Source: Adineta vaga
Lineage: Eukaryota; Rotifera
DNA: 64,000 nucleotides
Direction of reading: 5' to 3'
Assembly (NCBI GenBank): GCA_021613535.1
Contig: CP075493.1
Coordinates: forward strand, 15,996,001 to 16,060,000
Under the pieces are notes generated by a model, which saw only the letters and a list, made by a program, of their open reading frames with translations, had not been told where the DNA came from and ran no database searches. A program made the translations under genes and the position numbers. This document shows positions 1-11,197 of the stretch, piece by piece. Each line of letters begins with the position of its first letter. The first letter of the stretch is position 1.

Positions 1-1301
1 AGATGGCGCATCTTTATTAACAGTAACATTACCAAGTCCCTTTCCATAAAAGACCTACTTCGCAATTCAATCAGAATCATCTTATTAGAAATATTATTTA
101 CTTAATCACTATCAAAATTTTTTCTCTCCTGTATTTTTAAATACTAATTAAGTTTTTTCAACAATATCAATGGTAATCTCATAGCAAATAAAGATTTTTT
201 TTATGATAGATATCATAAAGCAATCAACATTAATCGTTTTTTTTTGTGCATTAAGATTATTTACGTAAAGAATATAGTCTGGATTATAGAAGCACGTTCA
301 GTACTTAGTTTAAGAAAAACTTATCAAAATGATTGAATTATACTATTATCACTTGATGATATTTCAGATATCGATGGATATTGAAATAATTCCAAAGAAA
401 ATAATGATGTTGTTGTTCAAGAAATTTACGAACGTTTACAATCACCAATTCAAACATCATATTCACGAAAAATAGAAAAGTCATTTGAAATAATGATAAG
501 AACATAGAATTTTTATAAAATCCTCGAAGGTATGACATTAATATACCTATTATTGGATGCATTTCAACATTTACAGCAAATCAGAAGAGTAGGTGACTGA
601 CCAATATGCGATCTAACTTTTCCTCGTATTCATTTTTTCAAATATTGTATAAGAGATAATTATCTTCGGAAAGAATGCTATTTTGGTATTCAATCGAGTA
701 GTTTTGTTAAGATTTCGAAGACAAGTTGGATGTTTGAATAAACATCTTGAGGGTGTGGGTGTGTGAGTATATTACCTTATCCTAGATACCCACACCCACC
801 CAAATTTTAGATTTTAATGTATATTGGAAAAGAAAAAGAAATCTTTGTTTAATTGTTGTTGAATAAGATTCAACATTAACAAAACTTTGATGGTAAAGTA
901 TGAGTATAAATAAAAGCATGGTTATATAAGCTTTTAATTGAATGTAAAATCGGTTATTTTGTATTGATATTTATTTTTTTATTTGTCCTTAAGACAAAAA
1001 AAGATGAATCTTTTGTTTTATAATATAGATGTATTGCATATACACTTGCTTCTATATCCTTATGATAAATTTGATATTTCTTATGACAATATTGTGATTT
1101 TATCGTTCGAAATTTATATTGTTTGTTTTCTGTTCCAGGTGAATGAAAGAACATGGATTAATATAATCTAGGTTTTTTTCTCTTATGTATAAACATATAT
1201 ATATATATATCGTCGATTTTTTAACCGCAGTATTATTCATTCCCAATCCTACACGAAGATAAAATCGTCAAAATAAAATATATTTCAAATCTATTACTAC
1301 A
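1..1301. other. Non-coding stretch
   Basis: No convincing gene is seen; open frames here are short, AT-rich and lack recognisable domains. It holds one complete telomere-like hairpin (746-801) and a (TA)n run at about 1195-1210 just upstream of the small glycine-rich gene. Confidence 0.6.
746..801. repeat. Telomere-like hairpin element, complete
   Basis: G-rich arm CTTGAGGGTGTGGGTGTG, a spacer of about 25 bp (contains TATATTACCTTATCC) and a C-rich arm CCCACACCCACCC. It lies in intergenic DNA. The right arm lacks the usual CTCAAG end, so it is slightly decayed. Confidence 0.85.
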
Positions 1302-1576
1302 ATGAGTAATATTCATAAATACGAAGAACTTCAAGTTGATGGTCTTAGAGCAGCTAGAAGACTTGGACTAGGAGGTGCACGACAACCTCAAAGATTGGGA
1401 TATGCTGCTCCGTTAGGATACGGAGGAAATACAGGACTTGGACGGGTAATGGACTTCTAAGAGTTATTATGGTTCCGTTGTCACCACAATTTCTTATGGA
1501 TTATCAACAATTTTTTAATATTGGTTCTGGATTATTTGGATATGGATGTGGAGGACCAGGATTTGGTCGATTCTAA
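1302..1576 (+). pseudogene. Small glycine-rich protein, frame broken
   Basis: An ATG at 1302 opens a 52-codon frame that begins MSNIHKYEELQVDGLRAARR and becomes Gly/Leu/Arg-rich (GLGGARQPQRLGYAAPLGYG) before a stop at 1458-1460. A second frame, offset by two bases and overlapping near 1447, carries on with the same composition through IGSGLFGYGCGGPGFGRF to a stop at 1574-1576. Together they suggest one Gly-rich protein of roughly 90 residues interrupted by a small indel near 1447-1450. I do not recognise a family. A real indel, an assembly error, or an unrecognised tiny intron are all possible. A (TA)n run lies about 90 bp upstream and could sit near the promoter. Confidence 0.45.
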
Positions 1577-1949
1577 AAAGCAAAATAGTTTTACAAATCA
1601 AAAGAATAAGTCATTATTTTCTTTTAAAGTGAACAAAAATATTTCTTTACACAAAATGTGTATAATTTTATTAATCTAATTAATGATAATAAACTTATAT
1701 TCATATTATCACATAGACATGTACGTAAAAGAAATAGTTAGAATATAATTTTCATCATTCTAATAGTCATTTTCAATTTTTATGAATTATACAAAGGATG
1801 AATGCATCGATATGTTTTTTAAAAGCTGAAGCAATGAACAAGAAAAACTTTTTATTATTATTTTGTTAAACAGAATATTATTCGATGAATGGCGTTTTTA
1901 TCAACAGACCAAAAAAAGTCTCATCGTCGACGATTGAAATGAAATATTT
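1577..1949. other. Non-coding stretch
   Basis: AT-rich spacer between two convergent genes; nothing recognisable apart from likely 3' UTR sequence on both sides. Confidence 0.5.
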
Positions 1950-4626
1950 TCAAAAGTAAGATGAAAACTTATCTTGTTGTTCGCCATCAATAGAAACATG
2001 ATGACGTATGAAAGTTTGAAGAATTTCATTATTTTCTTGAAGTCTTTGTTTCAAAATGTTCAATTCTCTTTCGAGATGAATAACTTTCGATGAAATATCT
2101 TCTTCAATAGTTTTTTCATCTTTGTTAAAAACAAGACGAAATAGCCATTGTGTTGGACGAAGAGATTTTCGTAAGAAAAATTTTAATAATGGTATAAACC
2201 AAAGTTTTGAGAAGAGAAAACTCATCGCAATTAAATCAATACAAAGGCCAATAAAAAGAAATGTATGAAAAATAATTTCCGAACGACGTGCAATTGGTTC
2301 TTGTTTATTTTTTATAAAAAAATCCGTTTCTTTAATTGTAATTAATAAATTTGTGACATGATTTGAAATTAGAATTTGTATCTGATGTTTTCTCTAATGG
2401 AATTGAACGATTAATTAATATTTGATGAAAATCATATTTATATTTTGAATACCAAAGTCCACTAATGATAGTTTCATCATTTTTTGTAAATCCTTCAGTA
2501 ATATTAATAATTCTTGTTAAATCTAAATTAATCAACGCATTTTGTGATAAACGATGATCGGAATTATTCAATCGTTTAGAAAAATTGAATTCTCGTGCAA
2601 AATTTGATTGAAATTCTAATTGTTTTGCTGTTAAACCTAAACGAATAGCTTCAATAAGATGATTTCCAAAGAATATTATTCTTAAAGTCATTTGTTGTAC
2701 TGGTAAACTTGATTTTATATGAAGATTCCTTCCATTTTGATAACATGTATATGGAAGAATCATTTTCTTTTCAAAATATTCAAAATATATTTGATGACAA
2801 TGAAAATCTGTTTGAAGAACATCAAGTTGAAAAATAAATATTTGTGAATTTAATAAATGAAAGATTGGTTGATATTCTTCAGATAAAATTGCAACATATT
2901 GTAAACTTGTTTCAAATTTTAAATTTCGAAGATCTTTTAATTGACATTCATTTATTTTGAATTGTAAATTTTCTTTTTCAATTGGATATTGTTTAGAAAA
3001 ATAATCACTAAATCGTGATGCAAATATAATAATAATTATAATTGAAATAGAAATCAGACCACCAAACCAAAGTTGACCTTCTCCGATTAAATCGAATGAA
3101 CGACAAATATCATGAAGTTTTTTTTGTTTTGATTGAAATCGTTTGATCATTTTCAATAGATACATCAATATAGAACATATGAGTATAAGAACAAATGAAA
3201 TTAAAATAAGAAAAAATGGAGAATGAAATCCACAATTTGTTTGAAAGATATAATAAAGAATTAAATCATCAAAAATATCGATTTCAGGTGATTGAGGATA
3301 CTTTGAATTTTGTTCAATATCTTCAAATTGATCAAAAAGTATTGGAAATTCACTTGGACAAAATTCTTTCTCGGTACATTGGGAACAAGTTTGATTTGTA
3401 GTAATTTCACAAGATTTACATAACCAAAATCCTGTTTCATTTTTATATGTTCCACGAGGACATTGTGCACCATTAGAAATCAATGAAAATATTAATCCGG
3501 GTGTGTCCGATAATTCACTATTTCTAGGAAATAAATTTGAAACTGAATAATAACCTACTCGTGAAGAAGTTAACATAAAAATACAATTATATTTCATTAA
3601 TATATATAACGTGTCATTGTTAAGAGAAACTTGTAAACTTCTTATTAATTCTGGTTCAGGTGAAAATTTTTGAATATCATTTGGAAATATATATATTGGT
3701 TTTAGAGAATCATCAAATTTTGTATTGATTTTCATGTCATATACAGAGAAAATCTTGTCGGAATACAAAAAAGAAAGAAATTTTTTACCGTGATTATACC
3801 ATCGAATTTCGTCAGAATCTGGAAAACGTTTTTGATCAATAAGATTAAATTTATTTGATTGATTCACAGTAAAAAGATAAGTCATAGCTCGTCTACTAAG
3901 TGTTAATATAATTCGTGTATTTGTTTGATTATCATTAAAAATATCCATCATCAAATTTTGACCAGCTTTGAAACCATCTTGTGGATCTTCTGTCCGTTGA
4001 TCCGTTATTGCAAAACTATGATTAATATTTAAAACAATTAAATAAAGAATACCAACACTACGAAATGTTCTATTACAACCGAGTAGAAATATATGTTGAT
4101 TATGATCAACTTTTAAAATCGTAGGAACAAATTGTGAAGACCAATTAAATAGTTTATAGGAATAACTTGTTAAATGAATTAAATCAAAAACTAAAATAGA
4201 CTCATCTGTACAACTATATGCAAATTCACCATTAGGATTAACATCTAATACATGTGAAGTTGGTTCATAGAATGTTGTATTAGAAAAGAAAACTGTATCT
4301 TGTTTTGATTGAGTATTATTACAATTAACAGTGACTTTTGTCATAAAATACATTGAATTCGATGAATTCATTCCTTGTACAACAAAATACAATTGAGAAT
4401 TTGTTTGTTCTTTTCCTAATGCAACTGAACGATGGTTTAAATTAGATAATTCTAATTGAATTTTTTGTGTTCTTTCAGATATGAATGATAAACATTGATA
4501 ATAAATCATATTGCTATCAGAAATAAACACTAATAGATGATCATTAACTGCTATATAATGACGATCAGAATCAATCACAGGAATTATTTCAAAGAAAAGT
4601 AATGATATTAAAAAAAATAAACGCAT
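1950..4626 (-). CDS. Large secreted/multi-pass membrane protein with Cys-rich module; one frame break
   Basis: The main frame (4626 down to 2332) starts with a signal peptide (MRLFFLISLLFFEIIPVIDS) and has an ectodomain of about 390 residues rich in N-glycosylation sites. A short Cys-rich module (CPRGTYKNETGFWLCKSC, then CSQC) resembling ephrin-receptor/TNFR-like repeats follows. Next come a membrane helix (FFLILISFVLILICSILMYL), a second helix (GLISISIIIIIIFASRF) and a further soluble region. The frame stops at 2332. The next frame, shifted by one base, continues without a stop from about 2355 through another helix (IIFHTFLFIGLCIDLIAM), a basic stretch and a C-terminal coiled coil, ending at 1950. 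I infer one gene of about 890 residues with a 1-bp frameshift near 2345-2355. No GT-AG intron in the junction restores the frame cleanly. The family is not recognised with confidence; meckelin-like topology was considered but there is no specific motif. Confidence 0.6.
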
Positions 4627-5042
4627 TTTTTTTTCCCAAATACTTCTTGTTATTCTTTATTACATTCTCTTTATATTTGAATACTTTATGATAAAATATC
4701 ATAAGATCACGTCTATTATCAATATTAATCAAAACATTCGTTAGGTTTTTGTTGTTTTATTTGAAAAAAAAAAGATTGTTGTCATAGTCTAATATAAAAT
4801 TGACAAAAAATATTTTCTTTTGGAATATGGTAAATATCAAAATGTTAATAGTTTTTCTCATTGGATAATCTTTTTTTCTAAAGTCAGATATTCAATTTCG
4901 TTTGAACTATAAAAATAACGATGTACGTAAAAGACCAAACATTCGATATTTTCTGTTGTATGAAAGTTGATACTGCATACTCAATTTTAAGCAAGTACTC
5001 AAATATCAGATATTTACTTTAGTATAATAATAACAACTAAGG
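4627..5042. other. Non-coding stretch
   Basis: Upstream region of the minus-strand membrane-protein gene; AT-rich with no recognisable feature. Confidence 0.45.
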
Positions 5043-5125
5043 CTCGTCAGGCCGATTCACTCTACTCTCGACTGTGGAGGACGGGTATTTTTAGCTTGTG
5101 TCAATACCGAGACGAATTGATCTAG
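5043..5125. repeat. Dispersed repeat copy 1 (CTCGACTGTGGA family)
   Basis: A GC-richer segment with CTCGACTGTGGA followed by GGTATTTTT, a GC step and TGTGT. A clearly related segment lies at about 60098-60175, sharing the same blocks in the same order over about 75 bp (roughly two thirds identity by eye). The origin is unknown; it may be a fragment of an interspersed repeat. Confidence 0.5.
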
Positions 5126-5260
5126 AAACCTAATATACAAGAAAATGACTCTCATGTGATTGTTTAAATATGTCATAACCTTTGAAAAGAAAAAAATTAA
5201 GTTTCTTCTCCTGAAATCAAATTCACCCCACACGCCGCTTTATAGCCCATCCACGATTTC

Positions 5261-5288
5261 ACCCAACACCCACACCCACACCCTCAAG
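5261..5288. repeat. Telomere-like right half-element
   Basis: C-rich arm ending CACACCCACACCCTCAAG without a facing G-rich arm. It abuts the 3' end of a bacterial-type gene fragment (5289-5486), whose frame terminates inside the CTTGA of this arm. Confidence 0.75.
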
Positions 5289-5486
5289 ATAGCAATGCCA
5301 GATTCATAAAACCTTCGTATGGATCATCCGATCCATCCATTCCTGGCCAATCACGACGCCAGATCAAAGTTCCATCCGGACGTGTATAGCGTGCTACAAA
5401 TTCAAATGCAGCCTTATTTAGCTGATCGAATAATAAGCGTTCCATTAATGCCCATTGTGGAGGAATCATATGATTTTTTAATGAAA
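5289..5486 (-). pseudogene. Fragment of a bacterial-type conserved protein between two telomere-like repeats
   Basis: About 65 codons read cleanly on the minus strand between two telomere-like arms. They include FVARYTRPDGTLIW, WPGMDGSDD and PYEGFMNLALLS. The composition (Trp, Asp, Gly, Pro) and the GC-richer codons differ from the neighbourhood. From memory the TRPDGTL.W and WPGMDGSDD.YE pattern resembles the N-terminal part of an uncharacterised bacterial protein family; I cannot name it. The frame enters from the arm at 5487-5553 and exits into the arm at 5261-5288. It is therefore a remnant, or a single exon of a gene whose other parts are gone. Horizontal acquisition followed by fragmentation is inferred. 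Confidence 0.5.
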
Positions 5487-5553
5487 TTGAGGGTGTGGGT
5501 TTCATTGTAAATAACTATACTATCCTCGCACCCACACCACCCACACCCTCAAG
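5487..5553. repeat. Telomere-like hairpin element, complete
   Basis: TTGAGGGTGTGGG arm, a spacer containing AACTATACTATCC, and a C-rich arm CACCCACACC plus CACACCCTCAAG. The spacer partly matches the ACTATACTCTTAAC core of other copies. It bounds the bacterial-type gene fragment on its N-terminal side. Confidence 0.85.
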
Positions 5554-5737
5554 ATTTTATAAAGCTGAAGAAATGTCGTGGCCCGATCAATTTAAATTAA
5601 AATTTTTATCAATATATCGTTGTTTATACAGTGAATATTTATATCTTCTTTATTGATTATCATATTTAGAAATATTTCAAGTACAATATATCGATATTGA
5701 TAATAAATCTATGTATTCGTCTTCATTTAATTCATAA

Positions 5738-6720
5738 CTAACACATCTAAGCATCACATGTTGTTCTCTATCGACAGAACATCTTAGATCATTAATTTTA
5801 AAAACATCAAAACTTTATGAACTTAACTTGATTTATTCTGCTGATATTTTGAAATCCATAATTGATATTTATCAATGGGAAAATTTTATTCGAATTGAAT
5901 TAAGCTTTCTTAAGAAATTTCAATTCTACATTCCCTGTAAATTCTCCGAGAATGATACCATTCATCTAGATACAATAATAGCACCATTTCAAGATCCATT
6001 TTGGTTCAATAAAAAAACGTTGGTTTACTATTTGTGATCAAAAAATCGATACAAATAAATTAAATACCATATCATTTTTTACAATACCAACTATTAAATC
6101 TCTTTATGAATCGATGTTTGGATGTCAAGACGTAAAATGTGGAATTTCATTGAAAGATAATACTTATTATATAAATGATCTGCGAAGAGACAATATTACT
6201 TGTAACACTGTACATGATGTAAGTATATTACATCTTTCTCCTATACATATAATGATATTTGGCTGAGATATAGACACTCACCGAACTAGATCTTACAGGA
6301 AAAAGCTTGCAAGTTTCACATATGCAACTTCTCGCTCCGATATTACAAAATAATCAAGTACTTCACAGTTGATCTGCTTTATATACCACATCTAAAATAT
6401 TTTTTTTCTCAAAAAATAGACGATCATCGAGCTGAATTTATATGCTAATGAAATTAAAGCATTTGATACACACTATCTTGTTGAAGCATTAGTAAATAAT
6501 ACGGTAAATGTCATTCATTCACGATATTTAAAATATCTGCTACTTCTAATATCAATAGACACTAATTACATTAAAACTATGTTCCAATAACATTCAAGAT
6601 AAAGGCACCAAACATATAGCTCATCTTTTGGAAACTAACAAAGTCTTTTCATGTTTTTCATATTTTACTTTATCTTTTATTGTGTTTAAAGACACTCACA
6701 ATCTTTAGATGGTTTTTGAA
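5738..6720 (+). pseudogene. F-box-family C-terminal relic followed by single-exon leucine-rich repeats
   Basis: The frame from 5738 (LTHLSITCCSLSTEHLRSL) through PFWFNKK and RWFTICDQKIDT resembles the C-terminal half of the expanded bdelloid F-box/LRR families. A frameshift in an A-run near 6012 breaks it. After a GTAAGT donor at about 6221, exons of about 84 bp each encode one ribonuclease-inhibitor-type LRR: LTELDLTGKSL (exon from about 6269), IIELNLYANEIKAF (about 6421) and LITLKLCSNNIQDKGTKHIA (about 6559). They are separated by short GT-AG introns. No start codon or F-box is seen upstream (a stop lies just before 5738). I read it as a decayed chimera or a truncated gene. Confidence 0.45.
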
Positions 6721-7052
6721 AATTGACCCGAAGGAGTCTTTACATAGGGTTTCTTATCAAATTAATTATGTTGGGAAGTAACACTACGTTGTTACATCTC
6801 TCTCATTTTGTATGTAAAAAAGATCATTAACAGAAGTCAAGGGAAATCTTATATTAGCATATTTGTAAAGCTTTCCAAAGTATGTATATCTTTGTTTATT
6901 GATACAAATAATAAGAAAATAACTAAAAGTTCAAAACATATGTGATAACAAACAAAGAAGAATATGGTAAATGCAAACTTTTTTATTTTTTTATTCAGGA
7001 TCATCTGTTGTACTCAAGTCATATGGAAATACCGAATTATACAATTCATCTA
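6721..7052. other. Non-coding stretch
   Basis: No gene seen. A possible start of a further LRR exon (TLTIF) near 6692-6720 degenerates immediately. Confidence 0.4.
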
Positions 7053-7793
7053 TTATCTAAAATGAAAAGTATAATAAAAATCATCATCTCCATATGATTC
7101 TTGCATAAGTACAGAATTTCGTTCTATCCTATACGTTGTTTCTTTACATCCTTTCTCAAAATTTTGCATCAAGTAATGACATCCACTACTTAAGATCAAT
7201 ATTTTTATTTTTAAATTTAAAATATGTTTTAATATATATTCGACGTGTTCAAAATGAATATTATCTGATATACTTAAACCGAATTTTTTGCATTTAGACA
7301 TCAATATGGTATCTCACTCATAATTATCTTCAGCCCAATCAAATACAATGTGACGTCGTATCTTGTAATGCAGGAAATAATTTAATCAAATAATCAATGG
7401 ATAAATATTTGATATTGTTCGATTTAATTGTTTGTTTTAATAAATAAATCGAAAGTTGAGTATTTAAACTATCATCATCATTTTTCTATAATGAAACAAT
7501 CGAATAAAGGACAAAAATGTTGATTAAATACCGAACGAATTATAATTTATTTTTCTTCGATATATTTATTCAAATGAAATTTACTTCCACACATAATTTT
7601 TAATGGTCTTAAATATTTATGAATGGTAAAATATTGTTCATAAACTAATCCTGTTTACTTTTTCTTTCTAAATTAAAATGTAAGTGTGTTATTGATCAAT
7701 AATTGTATCAATACGTTTATTTAAACCATGAACTGAATACCACAACGCATTTATATCGAAATAATCAAATATTTCTCGCCATAATCCTACTAT
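7053..7793 (-). pseudogene. F-box protein relic
   Basis: On the minus strand, starting near 7793, the peptide LWREIFDYFDINALWYSVHGLNKRID can be read in two pieces around LWREIFDYFD. This is the N-terminal F-box pattern of bdelloid F-box proteins (compare LPNEVIYNIFNFLTTLDVV in the intact gene at 47983). It is followed by LRPLKIMCGSKF, YLSIDYLIKLFPAL and FEHVEYILKHILNLKIKILI in different frames with several stops. Expected function of an intact copy would be an SCF-type ubiquitin ligase adaptor. This copy is not functional as read. A telomere-like half-element (7811-7824) lies just outside its 5' end. Confidence 0.5.
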
Positions 7794-7810
7794 GATGTTT
7801 GTTTGGACAT

Positions 7811-7824
7811 CTTGAGGGTGTGGT
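7811..7824. repeat. Telomere-like left half-element
   Basis: CTTGAGGGTGTGG only; no C-rich partner arm within the next 100 bp. It sits immediately upstream (in transcription sense) of the F-box relic. Confidence 0.65.
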
Positions 7825-8066
7825 TTGTACCTACTAGATTGATAGTGATTTGTAATTGAACAAAAATTCAGTTGTCATTTTAATAAGAAGTTAAATTTTC
7901 TTTAAAAACACCGTCTCTGAGGGTGTTAAGTCAGTTGGCTTTTTTATTTACACTGTGAGAAGAAAGCAAACAAATGTTTACATTGGTTACCTCTGCTGTT
8001 AAGGGGCATCTAAAATCAGCAACAGAAAAGAAAAGAAAAAATATCTTTAGAAAGAAAACAGAGACC

Positions 8067-8073
8067 TATAAAA
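8067..8073 (+). promoter_or_regulatory. TATA box of the ART-TPR copy at 8150
   Basis: TATAAAA, 77 bp before the ATG at 8150. Spacing and position resemble those of other genes in this window (10785, 15328, 51671, 54589). Confidence 0.5.
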
Positions 8074-8149
8074 TGAGCAAGTTTTTATCATTTCATTACT
8101 CAAAACTTTTCTAAGTATATATGAATAATTTATAATATCTACAAAATCA

Positions 8150-9738
8150 ATGGCAAGCATAACAAAAATAACTCCAGATGTAGAGAGAGTTCCAAAAGAG
8201 CAGCTTGAATATCGACGTCTGAATATTCAACGAATGCAAAATGTTGTTCTCATTTGGTTAGATAGCAGTATTGATATGGCCGATGAAGATTATCAGAACA
8301 CCATTATTCATTTTAATAATCCTGTTAATACATATACAAGTGTTGATCAATGCATTGAATTTATCAGAACTATTGAAGATCAAAAAGTATGCATTCTTAT
8401 TTCGGGATATCTCGGTCAACAGGTTATACCCAACATCCACAATATGTCTCAAATGCACTCCATTTTTATCTTATGTGGCAACAAAAAACGACATGAACAA
8501 TGGGCTAAAGAATGGCCTAAAATCAAAGGGGTTTTCACAGAAATCGAACCTATCTGTGACGCTCTTAAACAAGCTGTTCATCAGTGTGAACAAAATGCCA
8601 TATCCATTAGTTTCGTAGCAAGTACTCAAAAGTTGGATCAATTAGATCCTTCTTTCATGTACACACAAATACTGAAAGAAATTTTATTGACAATTAAATT
8701 CGATGTTACGCATATTCAAGAATATATGGACTACTGTCGCGAAGTTTTTGTGGATAATCCAGAAGAATTGAACAATGTCAAAGAAATGGAACGAAAATAT
8801 CACCAGAAAACACCTATATGGTGGTATAGTTTGGAAAGTTTCTTATATCCCATGTTGAATCGCGGAATTCGATTGATGGATGGTGATATTATGACAAGAA
8901 TGGGCTTCTTCATTAATGATCTACATCGACAAATCGAACAACTGCATAACGAACAATCGATTAGTAAGATATTCACAGTTTATCGTGCACAGGGCTTATC
9001 CAAGGTGGACTTTGAGCAACTGAAACAAACCATGGGTGGTTTGATGTCATTTAACAGCTTCTTATCCACCAGCAAGAAACGGGAGATTTCACTTGGTTTT
9101 GCAAAGAGAAGCGCCAGCAATCCTGATCTAGTGGGTATTCTCTTTGTAATGACAATTGATCCAAAACAATCAACAACAGCATTTGCTTCAATTCATGACA
9201 TCAGTGCCATCGAAGGTGAAGATTGGGTTTAGTGCTAGGAGACATGGGTCAAAATGACAAGGCTGGGGAGATTTATGGAATGCTACTTGATCAAGAGACG
9301 AAGGAGAGTAGCAAGGCACCAGTTTATCATCAACTTGGTTCGATCAAATACAATCGTGGAGAATATGAAGAGGCAATTAGATACTATGAAAAATCACTTG
9401 CTATTAAGGAAAAAACTTTTTCTCCTAAAGAACCTGAATTGGCTAAATGTTACAACAACATCGGCATTGTGTATTTTGACATGGGTGACTACCCGAAAGC
9501 ACTTTCATATTATGAAAAAGATCTTGAAATCAGCAAACAATTACTTCCTCCAAATCATCCTGATTTGGCTATGTCTTACAACAACATCGGGTTGGTGTAT
9601 GAAAACATGAAACACCATTCAAAAAGTTGTTCATTTTTTGAACATGCTGTACAAATTGCACAACAATCATTGCCTTCAAATCATCATCATCGGCAAATAT
9701 ATACAACAAATTTCGAACGTGTGGAAAAGAAATTATAA
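8150..9738 (+). pseudogene. ART-TPR protein with internal deletion through the catalytic glutamate
   Basis: The first frame (8150-9232) has the family N-terminal domain (MQNVVLIWLDSSID) and the start of a mono-ADP-ribosyltransferase fold. It carries the R motif (TVYRAQGL) and the S-T-S motif (SFNSFLSTS). At IEGED it runs into unrelated codons and stops. The next frame, entering at about 9224, resumes as TPRs (YYEKSLAIKEKTF, YYEKDLEISKQLL) to 9738. Compared with the intact paralogue at 13366-15294, about 60-70 codons are missing exactly between the E-x-E motif and the first TPR. The catalytic Glu and the domain linker are lost and the frame is shifted. It keeps a TATA box and a normal start. 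Probably a recent pseudogene, or a truncated non-catalytic protein of 360 residues. Confidence 0.75.
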
Positions 9739-10784
9739 TTTGTATTTTTTTCTCAATAATAAAGAAACTTCGCTATTTATAGTCCAACATGAAAGAGATC
9801 GATATCTATTTATCTTTTCCGTAGTCTACATTCTTTTTCATGACTTAGAAAAAATAGTAGTATTTTTCTTTTCTAATCTAATGACTCACTTAGACTTGAG
9901 GGTGTGGATTAAGACTGTAGGCTAAAGTATACCCACACCCACACCCTCGTTTGGTTTGTTAATCGAGATTGAACAGTGTATAATGCAACGTACTCATAAA
10001 CATTAATAATCTATTTATATTATACGAAAAAAACAAAAAGTTAATAAAGTATAACTGTAAGCAAGAAGTAACAAGCAACGTTTGTTATTTGTTCTCTCTC
10101 TATATATATATATATTACTGTAATATCACGTGGAAAAAAAATGTATATCACGATTAGAATCAATATAAATGTTTTTTAGGCATCACTTTCTATGTAGAGC
10201 ATTCATTATTAAATATAGGGTACAGAATTCAATAAATTTCTTTTTATCCTAGTGACAATATAAATTACAAAGCTATTCTAGAAATTTGAATGTTTTTTTA
10301 ATTAAATTGTATGATTTCATTAGAAAGACTATTCTAATAGTTTTTTTTTGTATGCAAAAATACAGTAAATGATTACAAAAATAGAATTTATTGTTGTATC
10401 TTTCTCGTGACATTGATAAGCATAATGTATTGGTAAATCGAAGATAAATTGAGTGATAGGCATACATAAACATTGAAATAAAAAAGGGTTTTTTTCTAAG
10501 CATACAAGCAGCTAACTAGAAAGAAAGGTAAAACCCAATCATCGATATGTCTCTTTCTCTCATTCAATGGGACAAGCCGTTTTTTGTATGAAAAAAGAGT
10601 AGAAGAAAAAAATGTATGATACCTGTGCATGACTATGAATTTTTTCTCTCATAAACATATTACTGATGTGTTTGTATAAGCCATATCTGCGTACAAAATC
10701 AAATATATCCTTGTGTATAGAGAGAGATAAATATTCTCTCTTGGTTATTACGTTAGATTTTTTATCTCTCTCGCCACCATTGAG
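9739..10784. other. Non-coding stretch
   Basis: Contains one complete telomere-like hairpin (9895-9948), a (TA)n run at about 10101-10115 and CT-rich tracts ahead of the peptide gene. No gene seen. Confidence 0.5.
9895..9948. repeat. Telomere-like hairpin element, complete
   Basis: CTTGAGGGTGTGG arm, a spacer of about 25 bp ending AAAGTATA, and a CCCACACCCACACCCTC arm. It lies about 150 bp past the end of the ART-TPR pseudogene. Confidence 0.85.
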
Positions 10785-10791
10785 TATATAA
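10785..10791 (+). promoter_or_regulatory. TATA box of the Cys-rich peptide gene
   Basis: TATATAA, 68 bp upstream of the ATG at 10859, in an otherwise CT-rich leader. Confidence 0.5.
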
Positions 10792-10858
10792 CAGTGTGAA
10801 TATCAACATAAAATTACAAATATCTATCGATATTTCTCTTCAAATTAGCAATTACAAA

Positions 10859-11197
10859 ATGAACAATAACAAGGTACTATATTTTGCTCTTGTCTTAACA
10901 TTATTGGTAACATGGTGCAGTGCACGAGCAACAATGGAAGATTTAGAAGATGCTGATCATAGCAACGAACTCCGAGGCATTGCTCAGGAATTGTTCAAAC
11001 GATTGTTTACCAAACGTTGTACGAATCATGGTGCTCGTTGTTCAGAAAGCCATAAGTGTTGTGGCACTACTAATGCTAATGGTGTATGTAGTTGTTCTCC
11101 TGGTTCTAAGAATTGTGTTTGCAGTTATGGTGGTGAATATGCTACGGATTCTGGCGGTACTGTTTCACAACGTAAAAGATATGAATGGAAATATTAA
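10859..11197 (+). CDS. Secreted Cys-rich peptide precursor (cystine-knot-like)
   Basis: A 112-residue precursor in one exon. The ATG at 10859 is preferred over an upstream GTG because it directly begins a signal peptide (MNNNKVLYFALVLTLLVTWC, cut near SARA). An acidic propeptide of about 30 residues follows, ending in a dibasic Lys-Arg site. The mature part has eight cysteines with a CC pair and C-x-C spacings near the end, like inhibitor-cystine-knot or other small disulfide-rich secreted peptides. A second basic cluster (RKR) precedes the C-terminus. The role could be defence, signalling or structural; no family is assigned. It is flanked by non-coding DNA and has its own TATA box. Confidence 0.7.
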   Translation: MNNNKVLYFALVLTLLVTWCSARATMEDLEDADHSNELRGIAQELFKRLFTKRCTNHGARCSESHKCCGTTNANGVCSCSPGSKNCVCSYGGEYATDSGGTVSQRKRYEWKY

